A stretch of 64,000 bases of DNA from Purshia tridentata (Eukaryota > Streptophyta > Magnoliopsida > Rosales > Rosaceae), in contig QANT01006998.1 in NCBI GenBank assembly GCA_003254885.1, positions 1 through 64,000 of the forward strand, given 5' to 3'. Below are positions 1-12,262 of the stretch, piece by piece. The notes under the pieces were generated by a model that was not told the DNA's origin, made no database searches, and saw nothing but the letters and a program-made list of their open reading frames with translations. Made by a program: the position numbers and the translations under genes. The stretch's first letter is position 1, and each line of letters starts with the position of its first letter.

Positions 1-625
1 TTGTAAAAAAATTATTTTTTAATTAATTTTTTGTCCAATTGAGTCAAGAGACAAAAATACCCATGCCATGTCACCTATTTAACGGATTGGCTGACGAAAT
101 TGACGGAAAAGGGTAAAGTGAGACACAGAATTGAGTTGTGAGGGATAAAGTGAGGCAAAATAAGACACATGGGGTAAAGTGAGACAATCATGTTATTACA
201 AGGGGTAAAATAGATAATAAGCCAAAAAAAAAAGTAATATAATAGTTTGTGTGGGTAACTAACATATTAGTATCTTATTAGAAAGTATGAAAGTTCAAGT
301 CAGCTCAAAGTTAAATAAATGAGACTAGCTCAAATCTAATAAATAATAATGAATTACTACGAGACGGCGTCGTCTGGAATTTTAGATTGCTTTACCCGCG
401 AAATCCTCCGCGCCTGTTTGCATTTACGTAGGAAGGCGACAGGAGGCTATTTTGGTAAATTTGGGGTCAAGCGAAACAGAAGGCAAAGCCTCAAACTCAA
501 AGGCCTCCAACTAAAAACAGAAAAAACGTTCAATTTGCTCGCAGAAGCGCTTGGCTTGACTTCTTCTTCCTCCTCCAATGTCCCATCCCTACCATCACCA
601 CCACTTCATCTTCACCAACAAAAAA
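1..625. other. Upstream intergenic DNA
   Basis: No gene is supported here. Positions 110-215 hold four diverged copies of a GGGGTAAAGTGAGACA-like phrase, which looks like the edge of an unidentified repeat. The stretch at 349-625 has an open frame with no recognisable protein. It is less AT-rich than its surroundings and probably belongs to the promoter or leader of the gene starting at 1004. Confidence 0.5.
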
Positions 626-1006
626 GAAAAATAGCCTCCTCCTTTTTTTTTTAATCAATAATTTAATTTTATATACAATAATAATAATTTTATTTATTAA
701 TTTATTTTGTTTATTTGACTGGTTAGCTCCTTCTTCAATCACATTGCCGGGAAAATTCAGAGAGAAAACGCGAGAAAAAGAAAAAGAAAAAGAAGAGAGT
801 GGTGGTGGATGATATGAAAAATAGCCTCCTCCTTTTTTTTTTAATCAATAATTTAATTTTATATACAATAATAATAATTTTATTTTTTAATTTATTTTGT
901 TTATTTGACTGGTTAGCTCCTTGTTCAATCACATTGCCGGGAAAATTCAGAGACAAAACGCGAGAAAAAAGAAAAGAAAAAGAAGAGAGTGGTGGTGGAT
1001 GATATG
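626..1006 (+). repeat. 190-bp tandem duplication over the first gene's leader and start codon
   Basis: A unit starting GAAAAATAGCCTCC occurs at 626-815 and again at 816-1005, a period of 190 bp, with only a few differences in A-runs and single bases. Both copies end in GGTGGTGGATGATATG. Only in the second copy does that ATG (1004) open the real protein. In the first copy the same ATG (814) runs back into the repeat. The duplication is therefore recent and includes the 5' leader and the initiation codon. Confidence 0.9.
814..1002 (+). promoter_or_regulatory. Upstream ORF created by the leader duplication
   Basis: The ATG of the first repeat copy (814-816) opens a 62-codon frame that stops with TGA at 1000-1002, one base before the main ATG at 1004. 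The peptide is low-complexity and shows no homology I know. If transcription starts upstream of 814, ribosomes would meet this frame first and terminate right next to the true start, which could reduce or re-initiate translation. If transcription starts inside copy 2, it has no effect. The transcript start is unknown. Confidence 0.5.
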
Positions 1007-4000
1007 TCGTGGTTAAGAAATGCGGTGCATATGGCAGTGGAAGCAGGGGCTACCAACACCCTCACTCGCACCGTTCGTAACTACGCCGACTCCGTCGTCC
1101 TCCACGCTGGCAATGCCGTTGCTGGTGGAGCTAAGCTTTTCCTCCCCGACCGCATTGTAATTTTCCCCAACTCACTATTTCACTGTAATTACTTTGTTTT
1201 TTGAATTTTTTTTAAAAAAGACTTTTGTGATCATCTGGTGCTTGAATGAATTCCCATTTCATATTTTCATCATTTGTTTTTTGGGTTTTGTTTGCATGAT
1301 TTTGTGAATCAGGGTCTGCGGAATTTACAGAGCTTTAGGCTAACTGTAAAAAGATTGGAAGAAGTGTCTGTTTCTTGTAGAGGGGCAGAGAGAGTTCAGC
1401 TATTGAGAAGGTGGTTGGTTGCACTTAAAGAAATTGAGAGAGTGACCACCGACTGCCATGAGCAAAACAGCAACAACCCTGAATACCCCCTCCTTAATCC
1501 TGATGAATCCACCGACTCGCCGAAAAGGCCTACCAAGGTGAGTTGGTTAACCCTGCACTCTTCTACAGCCTGCTTAAAATTTTTGTTTTTCTGTTTTGGT
1601 TTCTCTTTTGTGATTCTTATGCTACTGTTTGAGACAGGTTTATTACATTGACTCTGAAATGGGATATGAACGAAAGACTTTTCGTGATGTCTTCCTCTAT
1701 AGCCAAGCTCTTGAAGGCATAACATTGTCCATGGTAAGTTGAAAAAGTATTATTAATGCTTCCATAGACATACTATTGTTCTTGTAATCGATGAATGCAG
1801 ATAATGGATCATGCTCTCTAAATATAGTCTTAATTAAGTGAGATTTCACTATCCTCCCTTGGTGGTTGACATAGAAGGAAGTGTTTCCTTCTGTTACCAA
1901 TTACAAGTCTGAAACTAGTGTATATATGATGAGTGAATATGGCACATGATCATTAATAATAAACGGCAATCAGGGGTCACTAGACATGCATAATATTTTT
2001 GCATTATCCACTGAAAATTAAAATGAAATGTTTCTAATTATTTAAACTTTTTTCCCCCCTCCCTTAGACCTGTGTGCAAACTGCAAAGTTCTAGAATATG
2101 ATATTTAGATTTTCCTTCCTTTCAGCTTTCTCTTGAGTTTAGTGCCATTCTGCATGCATTGGCTGGGCTTTGTATTTGCTGATCCATGGAGTTTAACCGC
2201 AGGTTAACTCTTTTGTATGACTCAGATTCTTGAAGAACCAAATGAGGAAGAAGTTTCGCTACTTATGGAGATATATGGGTGATTTTTCTCACTCTTCTAT
2301 TCTTCTCATAATGGATGATTACCAGTTCTTTGGGATAATTTAAGGTCCTTGAAATTATATATTTGCCCCTTGACAAGGACCAGAGAAATTGTGTTTGAGT
2401 GAAAAATTAATATTTAAGATAATTTGTATTAAGATTTCTTTTCTGGATAATTTATTCAAATATTTAAATATTATGTGAATTTCCTTGTGTTATGGTTATA
2501 TACAGGCTCTGTCTTACAGGAGGAAAAGAAGTGCATTATGTAGTAATGAGAAGTATACAAACTTTGGCAGCAGCACTTTCATACCACCAAGATGAAGTAC
2601 TGGTAAGGACAGGGTACTGGTAAGGACATGGTATGCATGTATTCAGCATGAATTTACTTGGTTATTTACAATTGTTTGCCTCTGAATATTATTAGGATCA
2701 ACACCTAAAAAGGGCCCATATATTTATCTTTTTTCTGAGGCCCTATAAATCTCAGGACCGGCCTTGTACTTGATATGGTACTAGATTGCCTATTTAGCAG
2801 TTGGAATCATTAAGTTTGCTACAATGCAATGAAACTATGTGGTCCCTTGGTTCATGGTATAAGTTGTGTTGTGCTTAAAACTTTAATGCCTCAATCCAAT
2901 CCGAGTTCTAATCATTTAGGGCACTTCTTATTAAAGTTGCATTCTATTATCATTTGAAGGCTTAAGTTTTCAACAAATCATTCCCTCTTTTCCCTAGTTT
3001 TTTGAACTGCCATCTTCTATATGGTATAAGTATAACAGGGTCTTTTGCTGCATTATTGGCCATGAGTTTTAATTTTCAGTTTATACTATATCATATGAAA
3101 ATTACATCTTTTCTTCATCAGTGAAAAACAGAAACATTTTTAACATTATGCAATGATGTTGTAATTAAGATTTTTGAATTTTTAGCACATGCATCTCTTC
3201 CTCTCTTCTTTACTGTTTTAACTTCTCTTTTTCAGATAAAGCGAGAAGAATTGCTCCAATTTGCTCAATGTGCGATTGCAGGGCTGAAGATAAATGCAGA
3301 TCTTGCAAGGTGGTTGAGGACCATTTATTTTTTCTTTCTTTTTATAGCTGCATGTATGGGTCTTGATCTGCACACAAAGAGATTTGGAATGAAAGTTACT
3401 GTTCTGTTATTTGTCTTTGATGGTTTTGTGCTATGCCGATTCTTCTATGATTAAGGAACATAATTTTTATAGCTGCATTTTATGCATTGATAAATTAAAT
3501 TTGTTTCTCTATATGCTGTAGTAGATATCATATATCAAATTGACTGTTTCATGTTTGGATTTTGATGAATCAGCACTATGCTCTCATAAGTATGTATATA
3601 TATTGCTCTCTCTTGCTCTTGCTCTGTGTGTGTGCAGTTGCGTTTGATTGATGAATCTTCAAACTTTTTTAGTATGATTCTTCAAAATTTTCTTTCCGGA
3701 TCATTCAGTCTGAGCCTTATAGTTAGGATTTTCTTTTTCTTTGTTAGTTTACTATGTATAGGAGAATAATGTATAGCAATATTTTTGTTCACATACCCTC
3801 TATATGACCTGCGTTAATGAATGTTTAACATTTTGAACCACATATTTCGATTCTTAGACAGTCATATTATTAGTTTAAGTTTATGTAAGCTCTGGTGGTT
3901 GCTTCACCTAATCTTTTCCTCCACATGTTTTCGTGAGCTGCTTTCTGCTCTCAGAATAGATGCTGAAGCCTGCACTATAAGGGAAGAACTTGATAAAGTG

Positions 4001-7000
4001 ATGGCACTCCAGCAGCCTCTCAGTGAAGGTTGTGAAAAATCATCTGAAAAGGAAAAAGGTGCTACAGTAGAGGTAAGTAGTGTAAGATTGATCTTCTTAT
4101 TTATGAATATGCGCACACACATATAAATACTCATTTATAGATGCACAAACCTTGATTTTAGATGTTTTATTCATGTATCCAACTTTATTTTGATTTTAGG
4201 AAGGCATGCCTTTTCACGTTCACTAATTTGTATTTTAATTTTTCTGTTCTTTTATATTAAATTATTAATAGTCAATGTGTTCCCATTTTGTTAACAAATG
4301 AAAAAGCATAAAATGTACATATTGTCTTGTTAATACTTAGTATTTTAATCATGACCTAAGCATTTTGTTACTCTTTTTTATTGCATTGTGTACCACGGTG
4401 CAATCAGTCTAGTCAAGTATTGTTCTTAATTAGTTTTAAAGGAAGGAAAAAATGTGAAAGGGTCTTTAGGGTTCAGATTTATTTCACCCGTACCCAAGTA
4501 GCTGCATGGTTCAGGCAGCTAACTGACCATTAGTTATATGATTCAATTGTATTGCAATTAACTTTTTTCTTTAAAGGATTTACAATACTTCAAGTGTATA
4601 TGACTCACTGAAACTGAAAACTCTGATTTCCTTGCAGAATTTAAAAGAAGCGCTGGTAGAGATTCAACTATGTTCCAGGTTGGAAGATCTGTTACTAAAG
4701 AAGAAATCCTTGAGCAATGGGGACTCACCCAAGCTGCATTGTGAAAAGGTCTCAATTCCATGCGATGTCAACCNCCCCCCCCCCCCCCCCCCCCCCCCAA
4801 AACAAAAAAAAGGCCCCTTCTTGTTGGGCCAGGTCTTCTCTTATTAGTATTTAACTGTCCTGTTTTAATCTATATTGCAGGTTGAAAAATTGAAAGTATT
4901 ATCAGAATCTCTTGCTAACTCCACCTCACAAGCTGAAAAGCGTATTTTAGACCACAGGTTTCAAATAATATTTTAAAACATCTTGCTTGTGTCTATGTTA
5001 TTGTTATATGTGTGCAGGTTTCCATGCTAGTTTTTTGGTCCATGCATCTCTGGACATGTGTTGAAAAAATAGATGCTTGAGTTAGCACATTCATTAAGCA
5101 TTAAGAAGATATTTTTTGCCCATGGTTGAGTTTTTCCAAGAATTTCTAGTTTAAATGAGTGAGCATATGTGTGTGTGTGTGTGTATATATATATCTCTCT
5201 CTATCTCTCTCTCTCTCCCCTATTTGAGAAAATAGGTGTTCATATTTTGTAGGAATTGTAAGCGCAAATTTTTGCATCATTAGGGTGTGGGTTGCTGAAC
5301 ATAGTGTCGAAGTAGTTTAATCAAATGATTGCCTTTGATATCTTATGCGAGTTTAAGATTGCTTGTCACTTTATAAAGGGATAGTGTACTGGAGCTCAAT
5401 AAACAATTGGTGCATGTCCGGACTTGCATCTTCAATATGATATTTGATTATTTGCTATTTGACATGGAAAATGTGAACATGATGACTATAATTGGTGTTT
5501 CCTTAATCAGGCCCTGCTTTGATTTTGGTAAAATGGTTTTTATTCTTTCCCTCAATACTTTGAGCAGGTCTCAGAAAGAAGAAGCACTCAACTTTCGTGT
5601 AGCTAAAGCTAAAGAAGTAAGCCAAGTTGAGAAGGTACACCGCCTCAAAAGACTTATTGCCCCCGTTTAACAACCTCCTTAATAATCTTTAATTCTAGTC
5701 AACTCTGACTGTCTATATTCATTGTATATTCTAGAGAATGTATCAAAGGATTAAGTAAACGCGTCCAACCACAGATATATCATAAGTCATGAATAAGCTT
5801 TATGAGTTGAAAAGAAAGCTTGATTAATAAGAATGAGCTTTACATCAAATATTAAATTGAGCTTTATTTGCTTAGGACTTGTCGTATTCAACAGAATGGA
5901 TTAATTTTAATACTATTTTTTAGTTATTAACTTTTTTTTTTTTTCTAGATTTTTACTTTTTGGGGCTGACTTATTGGAATAATTGGTTTGTTGAGACCTT
6001 ATTTTAATCTATCTACCTTCGAGGATTCACCTTATCGTGTAAGAATTGCCCACAGTGGCATGTATCAAGTTATTTTGATGCTTCAAGTTATTAACTTTTT
6101 TTTTTTTTCTAGATTTTTACTTTTGGGGGCTGACTTATTGGAATAATTGGTTTGTTGAGACCTTATTTTAATCTATCTACCTTTGAGGATTCACCTTATC
6201 GTGTAAGAATTGCACACAGTGGCATGTATCAAGTTATTTTGATGCTTCAATAAATATTGAATACTGTGGAAATTCAACTCAATGATAGCTGAGGAATTTT
6301 CCTACCCATTGCTGATACATACAGAAAATATTATGTTAAAAGGACCTATTAGCATCTGCAACAATATTTTGCAGAATTGTTATATGAATTTTTTTTCTTG
6401 TTTAATGGCTGTTAAATTTTTAAGTCGGATATGGTTGTGATCTACTGTCTAATTGTCTATAGTGGACTGTTTATCTGAATAAATTTTGTTTGGGTTGTGA
6501 GCCACTTATTGTTGAGGTACACAAATTTAGTTACTCGGAATTTTCAGGAATTGGTGGCAGAGATTGGACAACTTGAGAGGCAAAGAGAAGATCTTCAAGA
6601 AGAACTGAAAAAGGTTCCTCCTCTATTCCTTATGTCACTCTTACACTTTAGGAGATCATAGTCATTTACAATTCTGTTTAATTGAGTTTAGTTTAGGCTT
6701 CTAGCTAGCATGTAATCTGTGATATCATATGGATGATTGCTTAAGTGTGTGTTTTTTCTTACAAAAAATTTATCTCCATGAAGGGAGCATGTGTTCGTGG
6801 GAGTGTGCGTATGTTGGTTTATTTTCTTTTATTATTACTATTTTTGTGGGTATCAATAGAGATGAATTGCAAATGTCACTCCTGCCAATTCTAGTCTGCA
6901 AAATGAGTCCCATTGTGTTTTTTTCATATTCTTTTGCTGGGGGATATATATTATATATATATTGGCTGAAACTTTTTATAGGTCATTATCTCATTGAATG

Positions 7001-8805
7001 CTGTTCATGCACGCCTTCACAATGCAAGGGAAGAAAGAGAACAATTTGATGAAGCAAGTAATCAGATTCTTGTACACTTAAAATCAAAGGTATTATTAGG
7101 TTACATTGAAAATGCATACATTTTTTTCAGCTGTACTTTGAATTAGCAATAATACTATGGACTCTTTAATTATCTATAGCTATCTGTTTTTTTTTTTTTT
7201 TTTTTTGGTTCAATCACAGCAAGATGAGCTGTCAAGATCCGTTGCTTCATGTAGAGCAGAAGTTGATGTTGCCAATACTTGGATTAATTTTTTGGAAGAT
7301 ACCTGGGTTCTCCAGACCTCATACACACATCAAACAGAGAAGCAGGTCAAGTATGTAGATCTGATTTACACTCAGGAAATAAATGTGATGCCAACATTTT
7401 ATGTCGGATAAAGCTATTCTTAAAACTGGAAAGGAATTAATATCTTTTGATATAGTTGATTAATGTACCTGCATTGTTGTGTCCATCCCATAGTGTATGA
7501 TGAGCTCTTCGTATTTGATGATATTTGGTTATTTACTTGTTCAAGCGATGAATTGGAGAGATATGGAGAATTTTTTGTGAATTTGGTAATCCATCTTCTC
7601 TCTAGTTACAAGGTAATATTTTTCTTCTTATACTTAGATTCTAAATAGTGCATAACTTTCTTTTCCTTTTGGACAGAAATTATGCATCACATTCACTTCT
7701 TATCTATTACTATTTTTTTTTTCCACTTTCTTATTGGTATGATGCCTGTCTTCTATCACAACTAGGAAAGCTTGGGTTCATCCATCACCCATATTAGGAA
7801 TCTTGTGGAGAGCTTGAGTTCAAGTCAAGGGTAATATTTTCTGTTTAATTTTTTTTTATTTTTTTATTTTTTAATATTTATACACAATTATATCAGGCCT
7901 CTGGTTTTTTAATTTTTGTACTTACATCAGTTCAAATATATCACCCGCCATGGATGATGAAAGTTCAAAAGTAAATAACCCAAGGAAAAAGCTTGAAGAG
8001 GAATATTTGGACATAGAAGCCAAGGTATTCATAAATTTTCTTCCTTTCATTTTCTTTTCTTCTTTGATAAGGTATTTTTTCAGTCTATTTTTGAACTCAA
8101 ATTCTTCAAGGTGCTGCCCTCCTTTTTTGAGTTTGTATTAACCTTGTTTTTCTTTATTTATTTTAATTTGAAGCTTTCATATTACCAATCAGAATTTTAC
8201 AGTAATATATTTTTTTCTGCATTAGTTCTTATTCTTAAGCGGTATGAATTGGGATCTAATTTTCTGTGTCCTTTATGAATAAGGAAAAATATTACTCAAT
8301 CTCTTCTTCCTTTGTCATTTGTCAGTTTTTGACCACCTTAAATGTAGTGGACACCATGAAAAAGCAGTTCTACGTTCAAACTGAAGGCATTTACAGGTAT
8401 ATATGCTGTCATTTCCCTTCGGCCACTAGGTGCACTTCTAGGTTTATGACATCAGTCCCTTAATGTGGATACATGGAACACTCTTGATCCAGGAAAGATG
8501 ATCAGAAGGTCAAAGAGCTCTTTGATGCTCTCAAACAAATAAAAGATGATTTCGAATCCATCGACAGACCAATGCTGGAAATCGAAGCTTCAATGCAAAC
8601 AGAGACACCATCTATTGACAAGCCCCAGACAAGTCCATCACCTACTTCTACCTCTCGAGTATCCAATTCTTCCTTGATTAAGGGGGAGAATACAATAGAC
8701 TCGATGGAAGAATCAGATATAGATCCAGATTTTGAACACTCAGCAGAGGAGATTGATGATTGGGTATTTGATGAAATTGAAAGGGAACTAGTTAGACCCC
8801 ACTAG
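1004..8805 (+). CDS. Coiled-coil, SMC-like plant protein (At5g13560-like), 18 exons
   Basis: Eighteen exons joined in frame give 661 aa: 1004-1156, 1313-1537, 1638-1733, 2226-2278, 2506-2602, 3236-3309, 3955-4072, 4638-4748, 4881-4957, 5568-5634, 6548-6613, 6982-7089, 7220-7350, 7546-7612, 7766-7830, 7931-8024, 8326-8396, 8493-8805. All junctions are GT/AG and phases agree. The N-terminus ([15 protein letters not shown]) and the segment [16 protein letters not shown] match a conserved plant family that I remember as At5g13560, annotated as SMC-like; its function is unclear to me. The middle and end are rich in Glu/Lys heptads ([27 protein letters not shown]), which suggests long coiled coils. 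The C-terminal 40 residues are acidic. The start at 1004 is fixed by the conserved N-terminus. The leader is duplicated, intron 8 holds a poly-C run with an N, and intron 10 holds a 164-bp tandem repeat. The exon 14 acceptor (CAAG at 7545) is the least certain junction. Confidence 0.85.
4772..4798. repeat. Poly-C run with an unresolved base
   Basis: An N at 4774 is followed by an unbroken C homopolymer of about 24 bases, then an A-rich run, all inside intron 8 of the coiled-coil gene. Such a tract is hard to sequence, so its true length is unknown and a local gap is possible. The flanking exons join in phase, so the coding sequence seems unaffected. Confidence 0.8.
5922..6250 (+). repeat. 164-bp tandem duplication inside an intron
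   Basis: The block starting AGTTATTAACTTTTTTT at 5922 is repeated from 6086 with very few changes, for example one base in CTACCTTCGAGG versus CTACCTTTGAGG. Both copies carry the same central stretch (GGCTGACTTATTGGAATAAT). The repeat lies in intron 10 of the coiled-coil gene and does not touch splice sites. High identity suggests a recent unequal-crossover or slippage event. Confidence 0.88.
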
Positions 8806-11131
8806 CTGACCAGCAAGAAAATATAACGAATTCATATGGTGGGATATGCACACCGGTGCATTTTGTTCTTATAACGGCAGAATCATATTAGTAACTTCCT
8901 CTCTACACAAAGATGTAATATCATGTATTTACAAACAAAACTCCTCTTAGGTTATAAGTATGTAAATTCTCTGATCTTTGATCACAGGGTGTAGATACCG
9001 TAAAAGTTGAAAGCAAATTGATTTCTCCTGTGTATATACCATAACTGTATCAATATATTCATCCAAGTCTGTGTTACAAACAATATTGTGGATAGAGCTC
9101 ATAAACTGATTTCACCTTTTGGAGGGCACAATTTGTTGTGAAAGGGTACGTAAGTAACGTAATGGATGAGAAATGTGTACTGTTGTATATAACGTAACTT
9201 TCACATTAATAATCATGTGACCGGCACTTGATGGATGAGGTTATCATGAGAGAATCGTTGTATACACATGTTGTATGCAAGAAAGTTTTTGCATGCATTA
9301 GCATTGCCCCGAGGTGATACAACTTTAAAGGTACCAGAATTCAGAATTCAGTTCTGAGAAATTGAAAAGTTTTGAGGGTACCATATGCCTGCTTGGAAAG
9401 CAAAGGGACTTCGCAAAAGTGACCAATTATACAGGAAGCATGGGAGCTCAAATGTGATCAATCATGTGCCCAGTACCAGAACTGAAGCATCTCTTCAGGT
9501 TAGCATCACGTGACCTCTTGATCTGGTGTAAGTAAAACCACTAAAACTATTATGGTCTGTTTCGTGTAGGCACGTGGTGTGGCTACCATTACTGGCAGTG
9601 AACTACCACTTTTTTTGTACCTTTTTGTGGCCAGGGCAGACCCTCCAATTCCATGCCAAAGGGGTACCTACGAACCATGTCTAGAATTTTGACCAATAAT
9701 GGGTAAAATAGTAATTTCTCTCATCAGATATTTTATACAGTAAATGTTAATTTAAGAAAAATATTGTGGTCCTAAAACACACGTGTAATAATTGACTCAT
9801 ATCTAGTCAATGATATTGTTTGTTCTTGGATGTTATTTTTTTAACCCGGCCATGAAATAATGGATCCTGTGGGTTGGTTGTAGGCTTGTAGTGAGGTTAA
9901 CAGTTGAAATTCCAAAAACAGTAATTTGACTAGGTCAAATAGGGACAACCACGTATGATAGTCCATGATAGTTCAGGAGACATACAATTATTTTTTATTT
10001 TAAGAAATAAAAAATAAAATAAAAAAGAAAAGTCTCTGTCTCTCCTCATTATAGAATTGTGAGAGTGCAGAAAACCAGATTTCGAGAAGTGGGTTGAACT
10101 GGGTTGGCTTTTTTTGAAATTCAAATTTTGTTGCAAGGTTTTGCAGGAAAATAACTAAACAATATATGTACTTGGCAACTTGGCATACCCATCTAGCAGA
10201 GGTTTACAAGGCATGTTCCTTTCTGAAAAAAGGAAAAAGAAACAGTTTGAAAACTAAACTATATACTTCTTTACAAATAAAAATTTTAAAATTTATTGTT
10301 CTGGATCTCATATTACACATGGTTGTTTGTCACACATAATGTGAAGAGGAAGCAAAATCCTAAGAGTCAAGAACAAGTAATCCATTTGGAATTCCCATAT
10401 AGATGAACATCATGCACTATCTACTGCATATCATAGTTTTAGATTACTAGATTAGATTTTATCTGAGATTTGAAGATCTAAATTCAAGGCACTTCCAAGA
10501 GTGGATGTAGACTAAGAGAACATACGTGTTCCATTCCAGCAATGTCATCCACTAATCACGCTCTACAGTCCAATGCATTATACAAGTCTGATTGGATGGT
10601 TTTGAACTCATTATAAGCAATATATGTGTCAAAAATTGGTTGGTTTGAAAGTTAAACCCTCATTTTAAAATGAAAGACTATAATTATTAATTTCTAAGGA
10701 TCTGCTATGAAGCTATGGAAGCTACAAATCAATGTTCTGTAGTATTATGGGAAAGTCATAAACTGTGATATGAAGCTATAGAAGCCACAAATTAGTGTTT
10801 CTCTTCCCCAAAATATAGCAACACTAATATCATAGGGTTCAGTTTGTGTGGCTACTCAGCAGGGGAAAAAGTTTATAATAATTTTCTCTCTTCATTTTAG
10901 TTCTTGGAAGCATTCAAGATATTAATTTAAAAAAGCTTTTTAAAAAAGATTTTATTATTCTAACTTGGTAACATCCTTAGTTTAAAGGGTGCTCTGCCTC
11001 TAACTTCACAAAGCTCTGCTCTCCATAAGCATCTTCACACACAAACACAAACACACACATACACAGAGAAACACACACACACATACATAATACACAAAGA
11101 GGGAGAGAGAGAGAAAGCAGTGTCACATGAG
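8806..11131. other. Intergenic DNA between the coiled-coil and MAKR genes
   Basis: I see no coding potential above background. The first 200 bp are the likely 3' untranslated region of the upstream gene. The last 100 bp (about 11035-11110) are a CA-rich run followed by GA repeats, typical of a plant 5' untranslated leader, and belong to the MAKR gene. Confidence 0.6.
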
Positions 11132-12262
11132 ATGGCCAGAAGCCAAGGTTCAGGTGATCATACAGATGAAGACTACATAGACATGGAAGTAAGCTCTTCC
11201 TCCAACTTCTTCTCTTATTCCATTGGTTCTCCACCACAAACCAGAGAGTTTGAGTTCCATATGTCCTCAGCTTCTCATGATGACAAAGAATCCACAACTT
11301 CCCCTGCTGATGAGCTCTTTTACAAGGGAAAACTCCTTCCTCTTCACCTCCCTCCTCGCCTACAAATGGTCCAAAAGATCCTTCAGAGCTCGAACATCAC
11401 CCTTGACAACAAAACCCAAGAAGCCATTGAAGAAAGCTTTAGCATTCCCTTCATCAATAGCTCCACTACACCTTCCACCAGTACAAGTACCCCATTGGAT
11501 CGGTCCTGCAACATCTCACCCTCAGAGTCTCGCAGGGTCAGTAGTGAACTAAACTCAGATGAGTACATCTCTGAATGGACAGCTGAAATGAGTGTTTTCA
11601 TTGGTGATAATCATGCAAAGAAGTCTTGGTCCACAAAACTCAAGCAGATCAAGCAGTCCTCCCTCAGTCAAAAGCTCAAGGCATCAAGGGCATATGTTAA
11701 ATCTTTGTTCAGTAAGCCCACTTGTGCAGATGAGCACTCTTGTGCCAAGCCAGCAAGCAATGCAGAAGCAGAAAATGGTTCAAAAGGTAAAGATTATTGC
11801 TCAAATAAGTACATGAAGGTGGCAAAGAAAAACCCATTTGGAAGAATAGACAATGGCAGATATCAAATATCAACTACTCTCATGAAGAGCATTGAGAAAG
11901 AGATGGCTGAGGAAAGTGCTAACAGCCACCACAGGAAGTCATTCTCTGGGGCAATTCAACAGCACTCTGCTGCAGCAAAGTCATTGTGTTCATCTACATC
12001 TTCATCTGTTTCTTCTTCCTTATCATCTTCCTTCTCATTCGGTTCAAGTGGGTTTTCTGATTCACAGTTGCTGAAGAGGAGTAACAGTGCCAATTCAGAG
12101 ATTGAGACTTCAATAGAAGGAGCAATTGCTCACTGCAAACAGTCCCAGCAGCTTTTTGGTCCAAGAAAGACGGCAAATGAAGGCCATGGGTTCTGTTCAC
12201 TCTCTGCTTCAAGGATGCAGTTTGTGGGGGTCAAGAGAGAGACACACATGATTACATTGTGA
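11132..12262 (+). CDS. MAKR4: Membrane-associated kinase regulator (MAKR/BKI1 family)
   Basis: This is an intronless 376-aa protein starting at MARSQG. An in-frame ATG four codons upstream (11120) could also be used. The N-terminus has the family signature DEDYIDMEV and the conserved block SPADELFYKGKLLPLHLPPR. Near residues 165-200 is a Lys/Ser-rich stretch (KKSWSTKLKQIKQSSLSQKL) that fits the basic membrane hook known in BKI1/MAKR proteins. The C-terminal part contains KNPFGRID, RKSFSGAI and SIEGAIAHCKQSQQLF, a conserved tail that in BKI1 contacts the receptor kinase. Family members bind the plasma membrane by charge and tune leucine-rich-repeat receptor kinases. A poly-Ser run sits near residues 290-310. 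The symbol is tentative: I chose MAKR4 from similarity and from the nearby EXO70H gene, an arrangement I recall at At2g39370-At2g39380. Confidence 0.9.
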   Translation: MARSQGSGDHTDEDYIDMEVSSSSNFFSYSIGSPPQTREFEFHMSSASHDDKESTTSPADELFYKGKLLPLHLPPRLQMVQKILQSSNITLDNKTQEAIEESFSIPFINSSTTPSTSTSTPLDRSCNISPSESRRVSSELNSDEYISEWTAEMSVFIGDNHAKKSWSTKLKQIKQSSLSQKLKASRAYVKSLFSKPTCADEHSCAKPASNAEAENGSKGKDYCSNKYMKVAKKNPFGRIDNGRYQISTTLMKSIEKEMAEESANSHHRKSFSGAIQQHSAAAKSLCSSTSSSVSSSLSSSFSFGSSGFSDSQLLKRSNSANSEIETSIEGAIAHCKQSQQLFGPRKTANEGHGFCSLSASRMQFVGVKRETHMITL

